DNA of 5,336 nt, taken from Thermoplasmata archaeon (GTDB lineage Archaea; Thermoplasmatota; Thermoplasmata; Thermoplasmatales; Thermoplasmataceae). The notes under the pieces are model-generated. The model was not told where the DNA came from. It worked only from the letters and a program-made list of their open reading frames with translations, and did not search any database. Below, one piece after another: positions 1 to 5,327 of this stretch. A program made the translations under genes and the position numbers. The stretch covers positions 1 to 5,336 of the forward strand of contig JAKBQO010000111.1 of assembly GCA_021835185.1 (NCBI GenBank). Reading direction: 5' to 3'. Each line of letters starts with the position of its first letter. Position 1 is the first letter of the stretch.

Positions 1-641
1 TAATGCTGCCCGATTTTATCACCAACGATCTGTTTGATATTCTTTTTTCCCGTATCCGGTTTATGGAGTATGTAATCTTTCCCTTCGTTGCCCATTCCCA
101 GAGATACGCTCATTGTGATGCCGTCTTTAAACTGCAGCCTTTCAAGATTCTCCAGTATTGTTGCCATATACTCCGGGCCAAATGTATCAGATACAGTACT
201 GTAAAATTTCTTTAATCCCGTAGATTTTGCTTCCCCAATCATATTGCCTATTATTTCCCTGATCTCAGCAATCTTTTCTGAAAACAGTTTTATTATTCCT
301 ATAGATATCTGCATGGACAGTGAAGCGTTATCGCTGAACCAGAAAAATTGCTTCTGTGCCTCTGTTATGAATGAAACGGTGATGTTATATATTTTATCTG
401 CGTAATCACGGTGTTCTATAAAATCCTGCATTACCTGTTGCCTGTACTTTATATTTTCTATGGAATTCAGGCTATTGAGAATGAACGTGGTTGAATTTTT
501 CAGGAGAAATTGATCGCCGGAAGACATTGCATTTAATATTGGATTTAACCCGAGGTCGCCTATTAGTGAATCGCTATTCCATGGCAAATCCTCTTTATAT
601 CTGTCAACTCCATCACTGTCAAGCAAATATGTTTTTATCAT
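1..641 (-). CDS. MutS-family protein, second of a pair (N-terminal 213 residues; 3' end beyond the window)
   Basis: The gene reads without a stop from the ATG at 641 down to the window edge, giving 213 complete codons; the C-terminal part lies outside. The visible part resembles the core and lever regions (domains III/IV) of MutS homologues: residues 28-39 (GDLGLNPILNAM) match the helix that opens the core, and residues 62-74 (ENIKYRQQVMQDF) match the conserved YRQ helix, which the neighbouring gene also has (FYRQEIFKDL). Residues 80-170 are helical, like a lever arm, and residues 171-195 are beta-rich, as found just before the MutS ATPase. No mismatch-recognition domain precedes the core. 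The start is fixed by a GGGGAGG ribosome binding site five bases upstream and by the ATGA overlap with the preceding gene. A Walker ATPase is expected beyond the edge but is not seen. The likely role is an ATP-driven DNA clamp partner of the upstream gene product; its pathway is unknown. I am confident of the gene and fairly confident of the family. Confidence 0.8.
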   Translation of the reverse strand, partial: MIKTYLLDSDGVDRYKEDLPWNSDSLIGDLGLNPILNAMSSGDQFLLKNSTTFILNSLNSIENIKYRQQVMQDFIEHRDYADKIYNITVSFITEAQKQFFWFSDNASLSMQISIGIIKLFSEKIAEIREIIGNMIGEAKSTGLKKFYSTVSDTFGPEYMATILENLERLQFKDGITMSVSLGMGNEGKDYILHKPDTGKKNIKQIVGDKIGQH

Positions 642-2152
642 GATATCCTCCCCTTCAATATTTCATATGTAAGGTTATACTTCCTCGCAAGCGCCATCGC
701 ATATGCCATACCGTTAGATTTCATTGGAAGAACCTTATATGTCCTTTTCTCCGGGTATTTCCTGTCAACCTGGCTTACGTAGCTAACCACTCCGGGCAAA
801 TCAGACAATTCATGAATAAAGGTGACATACATGCAAATAGATTTCATTTTCTTTATTTTATCTATTATATTCCTGCCTATTTCAATTCCATCCTTAAGCG
901 TGGTTGAACTCAACATTTCATTAATAATAATGAGGCTCCTTTCCGTTGCCTTTTCAAGTATGCCATGTAATCTTTCCAGTTCCTCTTCAAGCCTGCCCAT
1001 ATTATTTTCTGGATTTTCAGATATTTCAAAATGTGAAAATATATTATCAACATGAAGTATAGTTGCCTCTTTCCCGGGAACCGGACATCCCAGCAGGGCA
1101 AGATAATGTAACTGCCCGAATGACCTGGCAAATGTTGTTTTACCACCATTATTTGGCCCGGTAACTATAATCACGGATGAATTTCTATTTACAATAATAT
1201 TGTTAGTAACAGGAATTTGCTTGCGTTCATTAAGTTTGGCAGCAAGTGCAAGATCAAAAAATTCCAGGCAATATATTCTATCCGTTTCACCTTTAATCTC
1301 CGGTATGCAGAACTGCAATCCGGATTCCTCAAGTGGAGTTATATACTGTAAATACTTCAAATAAAAAAAGATTTCATGAAGAAATCTGGAAATTACAGGA
1401 TCCATGAAATTTAACCTTCTTTTATAAAAGTCCTTTAATCTATTGAATTGCTCTGGATAGAATTTTGCCACCAGTTCCACTACAGCAGCTTCTACATGGC
1501 CAAAACCCGGAGTAGAATCATATCCCGGGATTGTTTCATCCTCATCCAGGAACCTTGAAAATGCCTCTTTAACCTCAGATGCATAATCTTCTGAATCCCG
1601 GTCCTCCCTTACAGTTATTTTCACGCCTTTGATATTTATGAGATATCTTATTGATGATAGTTCCTCCTCAAGTTGTTCTGCGTCATTTTTAAGTGATTTA
1701 AATTCATCCGAGGCAACATAAGCATCCAGATAGTTTATGAACCCGGTGAACCCTCTTGATTTTGCTCCTGCTTTTCGCATATTGTCTAACATATTTTCAA
1801 TTGATCGGGAATACATATAAACGGAGTCCAGTAACCACCGTTCACGCTGCAGGTCATAAAGATCTTTTAACCTTTTGATATTATAAAATATCTGTGACCC
1901 TGTGCCAGCAAATTGTGTAATAATCCTGTATATCTCTGGATTTTCCAGGTCTTTAAAGATTTCCTGCCTGTAGAAAATGTCATCAATGTTCCTCAATGGC
2001 ATGTAGAGGAGCCTTTCCAGTTCATCATTCCGGGTATTTCCCATGAATCCTGAAAAAATATTTCTCAAAGAAAAATCGTCAAATATTGTATTATTCCTGT
2101 CCAGCTCCTGCAGATTTATGGAACTACTGAATGTTATGCTTTTAAACTCCAT
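638..2152 (-). CDS. MutS-family ATPase lacking mismatch-recognition and Smr domains
   Basis: This is a complete 504-residue protein. Residues 20-100 form a MutS core (DDFSLRNIFSGF, then FYRQEIFKDL at 60-69). Residues 100-280 are mostly helical, with a charged, coiled-coil-like lever around 150-170. The ATPase occupies about 315-500: Walker A GPNNGGKT at 332-339, a signature-like segment NMGRLEEEL at 384-392, Walker B SLIIINEM ending in N411-E412 followed by LSSTT, an H-loop FIHEL with H447, and a C-terminal helical tail (SNGMAYAMALARKYNL). Classical MutS is over 800 residues, with an N-terminal FxE mismatch-binding domain; that is absent, as is the Smr domain of MutS2. Walker B has Asn where MutS has Asp, but the catalytic Glu is kept; NE-x-x-SSTT is, to my knowledge, typical of a divergent MutS-related subfamily. 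ATP binding and hydrolysis are probable, and mismatch recognition is unlikely. The ATG at 2152 is the only possible start: an in-frame TGA lies at 2183-2185 with no other start codon between. It is the first gene of an operon with the downstream paralogue. Confidence 0.93.
   Translation of the reverse strand: MEFKSITFSSSINLQELDRNNTIFDDFSLRNIFSGFMGNTRNDELERLLYMPLRNIDDIFYRQEIFKDLENPEIYRIITQFAGTGSQIFYNIKRLKDLYDLQRERWLLDSVYMYSRSIENMLDNMRKAGAKSRGFTGFINYLDAYVASDEFKSLKNDAEQLEEELSSIRYLINIKGVKITVREDRDSEDYASEVKEAFSRFLDEDETIPGYDSTPGFGHVEAAVVELVAKFYPEQFNRLKDFYKRRLNFMDPVISRFLHEIFFYLKYLQYITPLEESGLQFCIPEIKGETDRIYCLEFFDLALAAKLNERKQIPVTNNIIVNRNSSVIIVTGPNNGGKTTFARSFGQLHYLALLGCPVPGKEATILHVDNIFSHFEISENPENNMGRLEEELERLHGILEKATERSLIIINEMLSSTTLKDGIEIGRNIIDKIKKMKSICMYVTFIHELSDLPGVVSYVSQVDRKYPEKRTYKVLPMKSNGMAYAMALARKYNLTYEILKGRIS
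647..653 (-). promoter_or_regulatory. Strong Shine-Dalgarno site inside the upstream MutS-like gene
   Basis: On the minus strand the sequence GGGGAGG lies five bases before the ATG at 641, within the last codons of the preceding gene. With the ATGA stop/start overlap it sets the start of the second MutS-like gene and points to translational coupling. The other genes here whose starts look leaderless have no such motif. Confidence 0.8.
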
Positions 2153-2160
2153 TAACTCAT

Positions 2161-2168
2161 CTCCTTTT
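2161..2168 (-). promoter_or_regulatory. Shine-Dalgarno site of the first MutS-like gene
   Basis: On the minus strand AAAAGGAG ends eight bases before the ATG at 2152. It implies a transcript with a real 5' leader, unlike the three other gene starts here that look leaderless. Between it and the start lies a two-codon frame, ATG-AGT-TAA, whose stop overlaps the true ATG (TAATG). Confidence 0.65.
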
Positions 2169-2197
2169 ATAGCAAACAGGAGTCATTAGCACGATTG

Positions 2198-2234
2198 CAA
2201 TCAATGGAACTCCATCCATTCATTATATTGATTG
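2198..2234. repeat. Inverted repeat, 8-bp arms, in the probable leader of the MutS-like operon
   Basis: CAATCAAT at 2198-2205 is the exact reverse complement of ATTGATTG at 2227-2234, with 21 bases between. A smaller pair, AATGGA (2203-2208) and TCCATT (2215-2220), overlaps the left arm. If transcription of the MutS-like operon starts near 2243, the large pair would form a hairpin in the leader RNA about 30 bases before the ribosome binding site. It could equally be a protein-binding site in the DNA or a chance match in AT-rich sequence. Confidence 0.45.
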
Positions 2235-2245
2235 ATACTTAGGAT

Positions 2246-2265
2246 TTAACATTTCCTAATGTTAA
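2246..2265. promoter_or_regulatory. Perfect 8+4+8 palindrome, candidate operator
   Basis: TTAACATT (2246-2253), a TCCT spacer (2254-2257) and AATGTTAA (2258-2265) form a perfect two-fold symmetric site, the size expected for a dimeric helix-turn-helix regulator. It directly abuts the minus-strand TATA candidate at 2265-2272, so a bound protein would cover the DNA between box A and the predicted start of the MutS-like operon and would be expected to repress it. Seven bases of each half (TTAACAT/ATGTTAA) recur in the palindrome at 4126-4135. The symmetry is seen; the operator role is inferred. Confidence 0.5.
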
Positions 2266-2272
2266 TTTATAA
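2265..2272 (-). promoter_or_regulatory. Candidate TATA box (box A) of the MutS-like operon
   Basis: On the minus strand this reads TTATAAAT. An archaeal start about 25 bases downstream would fall near 2243 and give a leader of about 90 bases, which fits the presence of a Shine-Dalgarno site. A rival is ATATAATG on the minus strand at 2221-2228, predicting a start near 2200. TATAAAAGG at 2163-2171 is too close: its transcript would begin inside the coding region. Transcript mapping has to choose between the first two. Confidence 0.35.
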
Positions 2273-2319
2273 TTATAAGCTGCAAAGGCAATTGAATTCT
2301 ACGGGTGATTCAGTAAGAG

Positions 2320-2356
2320 AAAGGTTTTTGTTTATAATATGAAGAAACAATCCTTT
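2320..2356. repeat. Imperfect inverted repeat upstream of the small hypothetical gene
   Basis: AAAGG (2320-2324) pairs with CCTTT (2352-2356), and TTGTTT (2328-2333) pairs with AAACAA (2345-2350), giving 11 matched pairs with a small asymmetric bulge and an 11-base loop. It lies about 65-100 bases upstream of the box A at 2422. It may be an upstream regulatory site or an RNA hairpin if this stretch is transcribed; no function can be assigned. A second small pair, ATTATT (2378-2383) and AATAAT (2391-2396), follows it. Confidence 0.35.
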
Positions 2357-2421
2357 GTGTTATCCGAAAATCCCGAAATTATTAGATAAGAATAATCCAT
2401 TTCAATGAGATAATACATAGG

Positions 2422-2429
2422 TTTATATG
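2422..2429 (+). promoter_or_regulatory. TATA box (box A) of the small hypothetical gene, leaderless promoter
   Basis: TTTATATG is centred about 25 bases before the ATG at 2450 and closely matches the archaeal box A consensus. Transcription should therefore begin at or next to the start codon. There is no Shine-Dalgarno sequence in the bases between, which agrees with a leaderless mRNA. Confidence 0.7.
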
Positions 2430-2449
2430 CACTTTCAAATTTTGAATGT

Positions 2450-2860
2450 ATGTCTAATGAAATGGATTCTTTTGAGAACGAAGCAAAGAAAAATTATGAT
2501 AAAATAGGCGAAGATTTTCCCAGGGGCAGCATTAAAATTCTTTCCCCTGATATTATAAATATTTTGATAACAAATGCCAGAAAATCAAAAACTGTGAATT
2601 ATAAGGCCGGAGATACTGTATACACGACCACATTTAGCAGCTATACATTGCTTGATAAGGATGGAATGGTAGGTGTATATTCAGACGTTCCGGAAGATAC
2701 CAATATTAGGGAAATAACTTTTATTGTAACTGGATTTCATGCCAAATGGGATACAGAAGTCACATTCTCCGGAGAGTATATGACTGTAATGCCCGATAGG
2801 GAACTTAAGCACCTTGTTAATTTCCAACGGGCAATAATGAAGACAGGGATATCCAGGTAA
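2450..2860 (+). CDS. Small soluble hypothetical protein (136 aa)
   Basis: I do not recognise this family. The protein has a charged, helical N-terminus (about 1-25), a helix around 31-45 (LSPDIINILITNARKS), then a beta-rich core (about 48-114) with alternating hydrophobic and polar residues (VNYKAGDTVYTTTFSSYTLL; ITFIVTGFHAKWDTEVTFSG) and a basic C-terminal helix (about 117-135). There are no membrane segments, signal peptide, cysteines or metal-binding motifs, so it is probably cytoplasmic and could be a small ligand-binding or scaffold domain. The start is supported by a box A 25 bases upstream and no ribosome binding site. An earlier ATG at 2446 is out of frame and closes at once, and the in-frame codons upstream reach a stop without another ATG. 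It is divergent from the MutS-like operon and convergent with the permease gene, so it forms its own transcription unit. Its codon use resembles that of its neighbours, which argues for a real gene. Confidence 0.82.
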   Translation: MSNEMDSFENEAKKNYDKIGEDFPRGSIKILSPDIINILITNARKSKTVNYKAGDTVYTTTFSSYTLLDKDGMVGVYSDVPEDTNIREITFIVTGFHAKWDTEVTFSGEYMTVMPDRELKHLVNFQRAIMKTGISR

Positions 2861-2920
2861 AATACTAATAGGGCTTTTATACTTGTTAATAGATATGATA
2901 TTTTATATGTCACGGTTGAA
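2861..2920. other. Convergent intergenic spacer, probable site of two opposing transcript ends
   Basis: These 60 bp separate the stop codons of the hypothetical gene (plus) and the permease gene (minus). Short T-rich tracts (CTTTTATACTTG from about 2873, ATATTTTATATG around 2899-2910) could act as archaeal U-tract terminators on the plus strand. On the minus strand only weaker T-runs are visible, such as TATTTTACC next to the opposing stop codon. No strong hairpin or promoter was found. Confidence 0.3.
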
Positions 2921-4135
2921 CTAAAACAGTTCCGGATTTTCCTTTTCTATTTTCTCCATGGCAGAGTTGAAACCTTCCATTATTTTTATTACGGTAAAAG
3001 ATGAAAGTAGCATTATTACACCAACTACGGTGATTATGTAGGGAAAATAAAGAAATCTTGAAAGCTCTCCAAATACGAATGCCATTACAGGAGACGAACT
3101 TACAGAAAACATTGCGGTAAGTGCGTTAAATTTCCCGGTAATGCTGCTCGGTATGGAATTTATTATCATAGTCTCAATATAAACATTGATAAATGCCAGT
3201 ATAACCCCGGAAAGAAATGTCAGTATTCCATCCATCACCGGGAGCCTGTTAAAAGATATCAGGATAAATATGACACCCGTCATAAATATGTAAAATGCCA
3301 TCATTCGTTTATTTCTCTGATATGGACGGTAAAAACCATGCATGGAAATAAGCCCGCCTGCAAGCATACCCGCAGGGAAGCCAGCTATAAAAAATGTGTA
3401 ATAGATGGATGATGCATGCATTATTATGTTTATGAGCCCGGAGGCAAACACGTCTATAGCAACAAACATGCCATTTAATAGCAAGGTAAGCAAAAGAAAT
3501 GGAAGTATATTTTTCATTATCTTTACAGTACTCCTGAATCCATTCTTAACGATGCTCCTGTGGGAAACTTTTATAGTTCGGGGAACAAAAATAATTGCAA
3601 GGGCGAAAATAGAGATGCCTATCAGGGCAACATACACCGTTGAATATCTCATAAAAATGAAGGCACCACCGAGAATTATCCCTGCAAGGGTGAATATTCC
3701 TGAACTTAACTGGTCTGCAGACTGGGCTTTTGCCATATGGTCAGCTGGCATGATCTCCTTGGTCAATGCCCTGAAATCATCGGAGACAACCCACATAAAT
3801 GTTGAGGACAGAAAATCTACTGCATATATAATAAACAGGCTACGCCCGAAGAAGAGGATAGAGTAAGTTAAAACCATCAATATATTTATGCCAATATAAA
3901 TCAGGTGCCTGTCGTACCTGTCAATTATGCTTCCCTCCGGAATAGCTATAATAAGATAACCGAGAAATGAAAACCCGGGAATAAGGCTTACAAGCAATAC
4001 AGAATGGTAGTTTGCAATTATTTCCCACATGAAATATATATAATATGCTGTGTTGGAGAATCTCGCTATATTCCTTGAAATAAGGTATCTGGCATAGGCA
4101 TTCCTGTTATGCCTGTATAAGTCTGATGTTAACAT
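2921..4135 (-). CDS. Major facilitator superfamily permease, probable exporter (12 membrane helices)
   Basis: This 404-residue integral membrane protein has a length typical of the family. Hydrophobic segments fall roughly at 28-41, 45-66, 78-95, 98-117, 143-162, 166-184, 208-232, 244-262, 277-295, 303-322, 335-356 and 362-383. The family's motif A lies between helices 2 and 3 (GSIIDRYDRH, 68-77, with D72 and R73). Residues 119-146 (DDFRALTKEIMPADHMAKAQS and onward) resemble the loop after helix 4 in the EntS/DHA3-type proton-driven exporters. A basic central loop spans about 185-207, and the tail is charged and cytoplasmic. The substrate cannot be told from sequence. The ATG at 4135 has no ribosome binding site but has a TATA core 25 bases upstream, so the mRNA is probably leaderless. 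It is transcribed divergently from a winged-helix regulator only 50 bp away, which suggests that regulator controls it, perhaps in response to the exported compound. Confidence 0.92.
   Translation of the reverse strand: MLTSDLYRHNRNAYARYLISRNIARFSNTAYYIYFMWEIIANYHSVLLVSLIPGFSFLGYLIIAIPEGSIIDRYDRHLIYIGINILMVLTYSILFFGRSLFIIYAVDFLSSTFMWVVSDDFRALTKEIMPADHMAKAQSADQLSSGIFTLAGIILGGAFIFMRYSTVYVALIGISIFALAIIFVPRTIKVSHRSIVKNGFRSTVKIMKNILPFLLLTLLLNGMFVAIDVFASGLINIIMHASSIYYTFFIAGFPAGMLAGGLISMHGFYRPYQRNKRMMAFYIFMTGVIFILISFNRLPVMDGILTFLSGVILAFINVYIETMIINSIPSSITGKFNALTAMFSVSSSPVMAFVFGELSRFLYFPYIITVVGVIMLLSSFTVIKIMEGFNSAMEKIEKENPELF
4126..4135. promoter_or_regulatory. 10-bp perfect palindrome covering the permease start codon
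   Basis: ATGTTAACAT is fully self-complementary and contains the permease ATG on the minus strand. Because the permease seems leaderless, the site would sit on its transcription start, where a bound repressor would block initiation. It also explains why an open reading frame appears to begin in the opposite direction at the same place. Its halves match seven bases of each arm of the palindrome at 2246-2265. The operator role is inferred. Confidence 0.35.
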
Positions 4136-4147
4136 ATAATTTGTGCT

Positions 4148-4157
4148 TATACGTATA
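4148..4157. promoter_or_regulatory. Palindrome TATACGTATA beside the shared TATA core
   Basis: This is a perfect 10-bp palindrome overlapping the left side of the shared TATA region. Its centre lies 22 bp, about two helical turns, from the centre of the palindrome at 4126-4135, so both would face the same side of the helix. It is a possible second site for the divergent regulator, but short palindromes are easily formed in AT-rich promoters. Confidence 0.28.
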
Positions 4158-4165
4158 TTTATATC
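4154..4165. promoter_or_regulatory. Shared divergent TATA core for the permease and regulator genes
   Basis: On the plus strand TTTATATC (4158-4165) is centred 24-25 bases before the regulator ATG at 4186. On the minus strand TATAAATA (4156-4163) is centred 24-25 bases before the permease ATG at 4135. The start codons are separated by 50 bp, so the core lies in the middle, and neither start has a Shine-Dalgarno site. Both genes should thus be leaderless, with overlapping box A elements that one TATA-binding protein cannot use in both directions at once. Another TATA-like run at 4167-4174 is too close to 4186 to serve it. Confidence 0.65.
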
Positions 4166-4185
4166 TTATATATAGATTTATCCAG

Positions 4186-4770
4186 ATGGATGAAAAATAC
4201 CGGGAGATACTGGAAGCTTTCCGGAACCCCACTAAAATGAAAATCATTACATTGCTGGTTAACAACAATAAAATGACGGTTACAGGGATGTCAAAATACA
4301 TAAAGACAACCCGTTCCAACCTGTATCAGGTAGTTTCTAATCTTGTCTCCAGTGGAATAGTAAATGAACCGGAGATCAGGCCAAAAAAGAATTACGTTGA
4401 AAAGTATTACAGTTTGAATGACGATTATTTTGCTTTTCATGATGAAAATATAGATGATGAAATAACAGGGCTTCCGGATAGCGAGTACAGGGAAATTTTA
4501 AGTTCATTTTTTATGGCACAATCCTTGAACCTGGAAATTATAGGAAAGTCTATTGAGGCTATGACGCAGAAAGAAATTCAAAATATGAGAAAACATGAAA
4601 AATATACAGTTTTTTCCTATGGAACATGTTCAAATTCAGTTTTTGAAAAACTTTCAATTGCTGTAAAAAACGAGCTTAAAAAATCGGTGGATGATTCAGG
4701 AAATGAGGGAATGTTTCTATTTCTAATGCTTCCATCACTTTTTCCGGATACATTGAACCGGAAGAAATAA
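4186..4770 (+). CDS. ArsR-like winged helix-turn-helix transcriptional regulator
   Basis: This 194-residue protein has an N-terminal winged helix: residues 8-25 (LEAFRNPTKMKIITLLVN) form the typical ArsR-like first helices, TVTGMSKYIK (31-40) the second, TTRSNLYQVVSNLVSSG (41-57) the recognition helix and following turn, and about 58-77 the basic beta wing (PKKNYVEKYYSL). The C-terminal part (about 95-194) is helical and may serve dimerisation or ligand sensing. Its single cysteine (C148) makes an ArsR-type multi-thiol metal site unlikely. The frame stays open back to an ATG at 4126, but I place the start at 4186: the upstream 20 codons would run through the promoter, are lower in quality (LCLYVYLYLIYRF), and overlap the permease start, whereas 4186 has a box A 25 bases upstream. 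The gene is divergent from the permease, so it is the likely controller of that gene and of itself. Ligand unknown. Confidence 0.9.
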   Translation: MDEKYREILEAFRNPTKMKIITLLVNNNKMTVTGMSKYIKTTRSNLYQVVSNLVSSGIVNEPEIRPKKNYVEKYYSLNDDYFAFHDENIDDEITGLPDSEYREILSSFFMAQSLNLEIIGKSIEAMTQKEIQNMRKHEKYTVFSYGTCSNSVFEKLSIAVKNELKKSVDDSGNEGMFLFLMLPSLFPDTLNRKK

Positions 4771-4955
4771 ATGTTCATACGGTATTGTCCACCCCAGCTT
4801 AATACAGGCATACTGTGCATACCACAATTAAAAAGATTACAATAATTTTGAATTCCCGCATTAATATTATGCAAGCAAATCATGCAGTAACTATGAATAT
4901 ACATTCAGGCAAAACAATATCCAGATACTTTTGTGGTGTTAAGGCATAAATATGG

Positions 4956-4969
4956 AAGTTTAAAAACTT
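4956..4969. repeat. Inverted repeat AAGTTT-AA-AAACTT
   Basis: Two six-base arms are perfectly complementary around a two-base centre, preceded by an AT-rich stretch (CATAAATATGG). It may be a protein-binding site belonging to an unseen transcript in this gene-free stretch. The loop is too short for a good RNA hairpin, so a DNA site is more likely, or chance. Confidence 0.3.
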
Positions 4970-5298
4970 TAAAATGAGATATACAGTCATCAATCAATAT
5001 GTATTATTAAATAAATCGTGGGATTTCCGGGTTATTTCCATGTAGCTAAATTTAAATTGAATTATGATACTATCTTTGCACTATTAGGCAGATGTGCATG
5101 GATATTAATGGCCTGTCATAGAGCATGCAAATAATGTAAGTTCATGGAGTGGGAATGGAATGTTATCAGCATTCACAAGGGTTTTGATGGCACCGAGTTA
5201 TCTAATTGAAGTTTATACATAGAAGTTATCATGGTTCCAGAAACTCGATATTAACACGGTTGCCCGGGGGTATAACACAATATGTAATGACACAAAAT

Positions 5299-5312
5299 AT
5301 AATATATATTAT
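5299..5312 (+). promoter_or_regulatory. Palindromic TATA element, possible leaderless promoter of a gene leaving the window
   Basis: ATAATATATATTAT is a perfect 14-bp palindrome. A box A within it (AATATATA, 5301-5308) is centred about 24 bases before an ATG at 5328, the same spacing as the three other leaderless starts in this window. Palindromic symmetry means it could also fire leftward, but no gene is seen on that side. Confidence 0.4.
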
Positions 5313-5327
5313 TCGTATAGTTTCGGT

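Noticed and set aside
3..215. Plus-strand open frame of 70 codons
   Set aside because: It lies antisense inside the partial MutS-like gene, has no promoter and resembles no protein; the minus-strand frame there shows family motifs.
822..1149. Open frames on both strands within the MutS-like ATPase
   Set aside because: They overlap the Walker B and H-loop coding region in other frames and have no start signals.
638..2152. Canonical mutS or mutS2 as the gene name
   Set aside because: The protein is too short, lacks the mismatch-binding domain and the Smr domain, and has a divergent Walker B, so neither symbol is justified.
3405..3866. Plus-strand frame of 153 codons
   Set aside because: It is the antisense of the permease, whose hydrophobic codons keep the opposite strand open; there is no promoter.
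4107..4319. Minus-strand frame of 70 codons across the divergent promoter
   Set aside because: It is antisense to the winged-helix domain and runs through the TATA core; the plus strand is clearly the coding one.
4771..4845. Short frame just after the regulator stop (MFIRYCPPQL...)
   Set aside because: Only about 24 codons, without ribosome binding site or recognisable motif; too little to call a gene.
4617..4904. Minus-strand frame of 95 codons, Cys/His-containing
   Set aside because: Half of it is antisense to the regulator's 3' end, the rest is of low quality, and no promoter or ribosome binding site precedes it. I considered a transposase remnant but saw no family motif.
5144..5209. 21-codon frame MEWEWNVISIHKGFDGTELSN
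   Set aside because: No TATA element 25 bases upstream and no Shine-Dalgarno site; likely chance.
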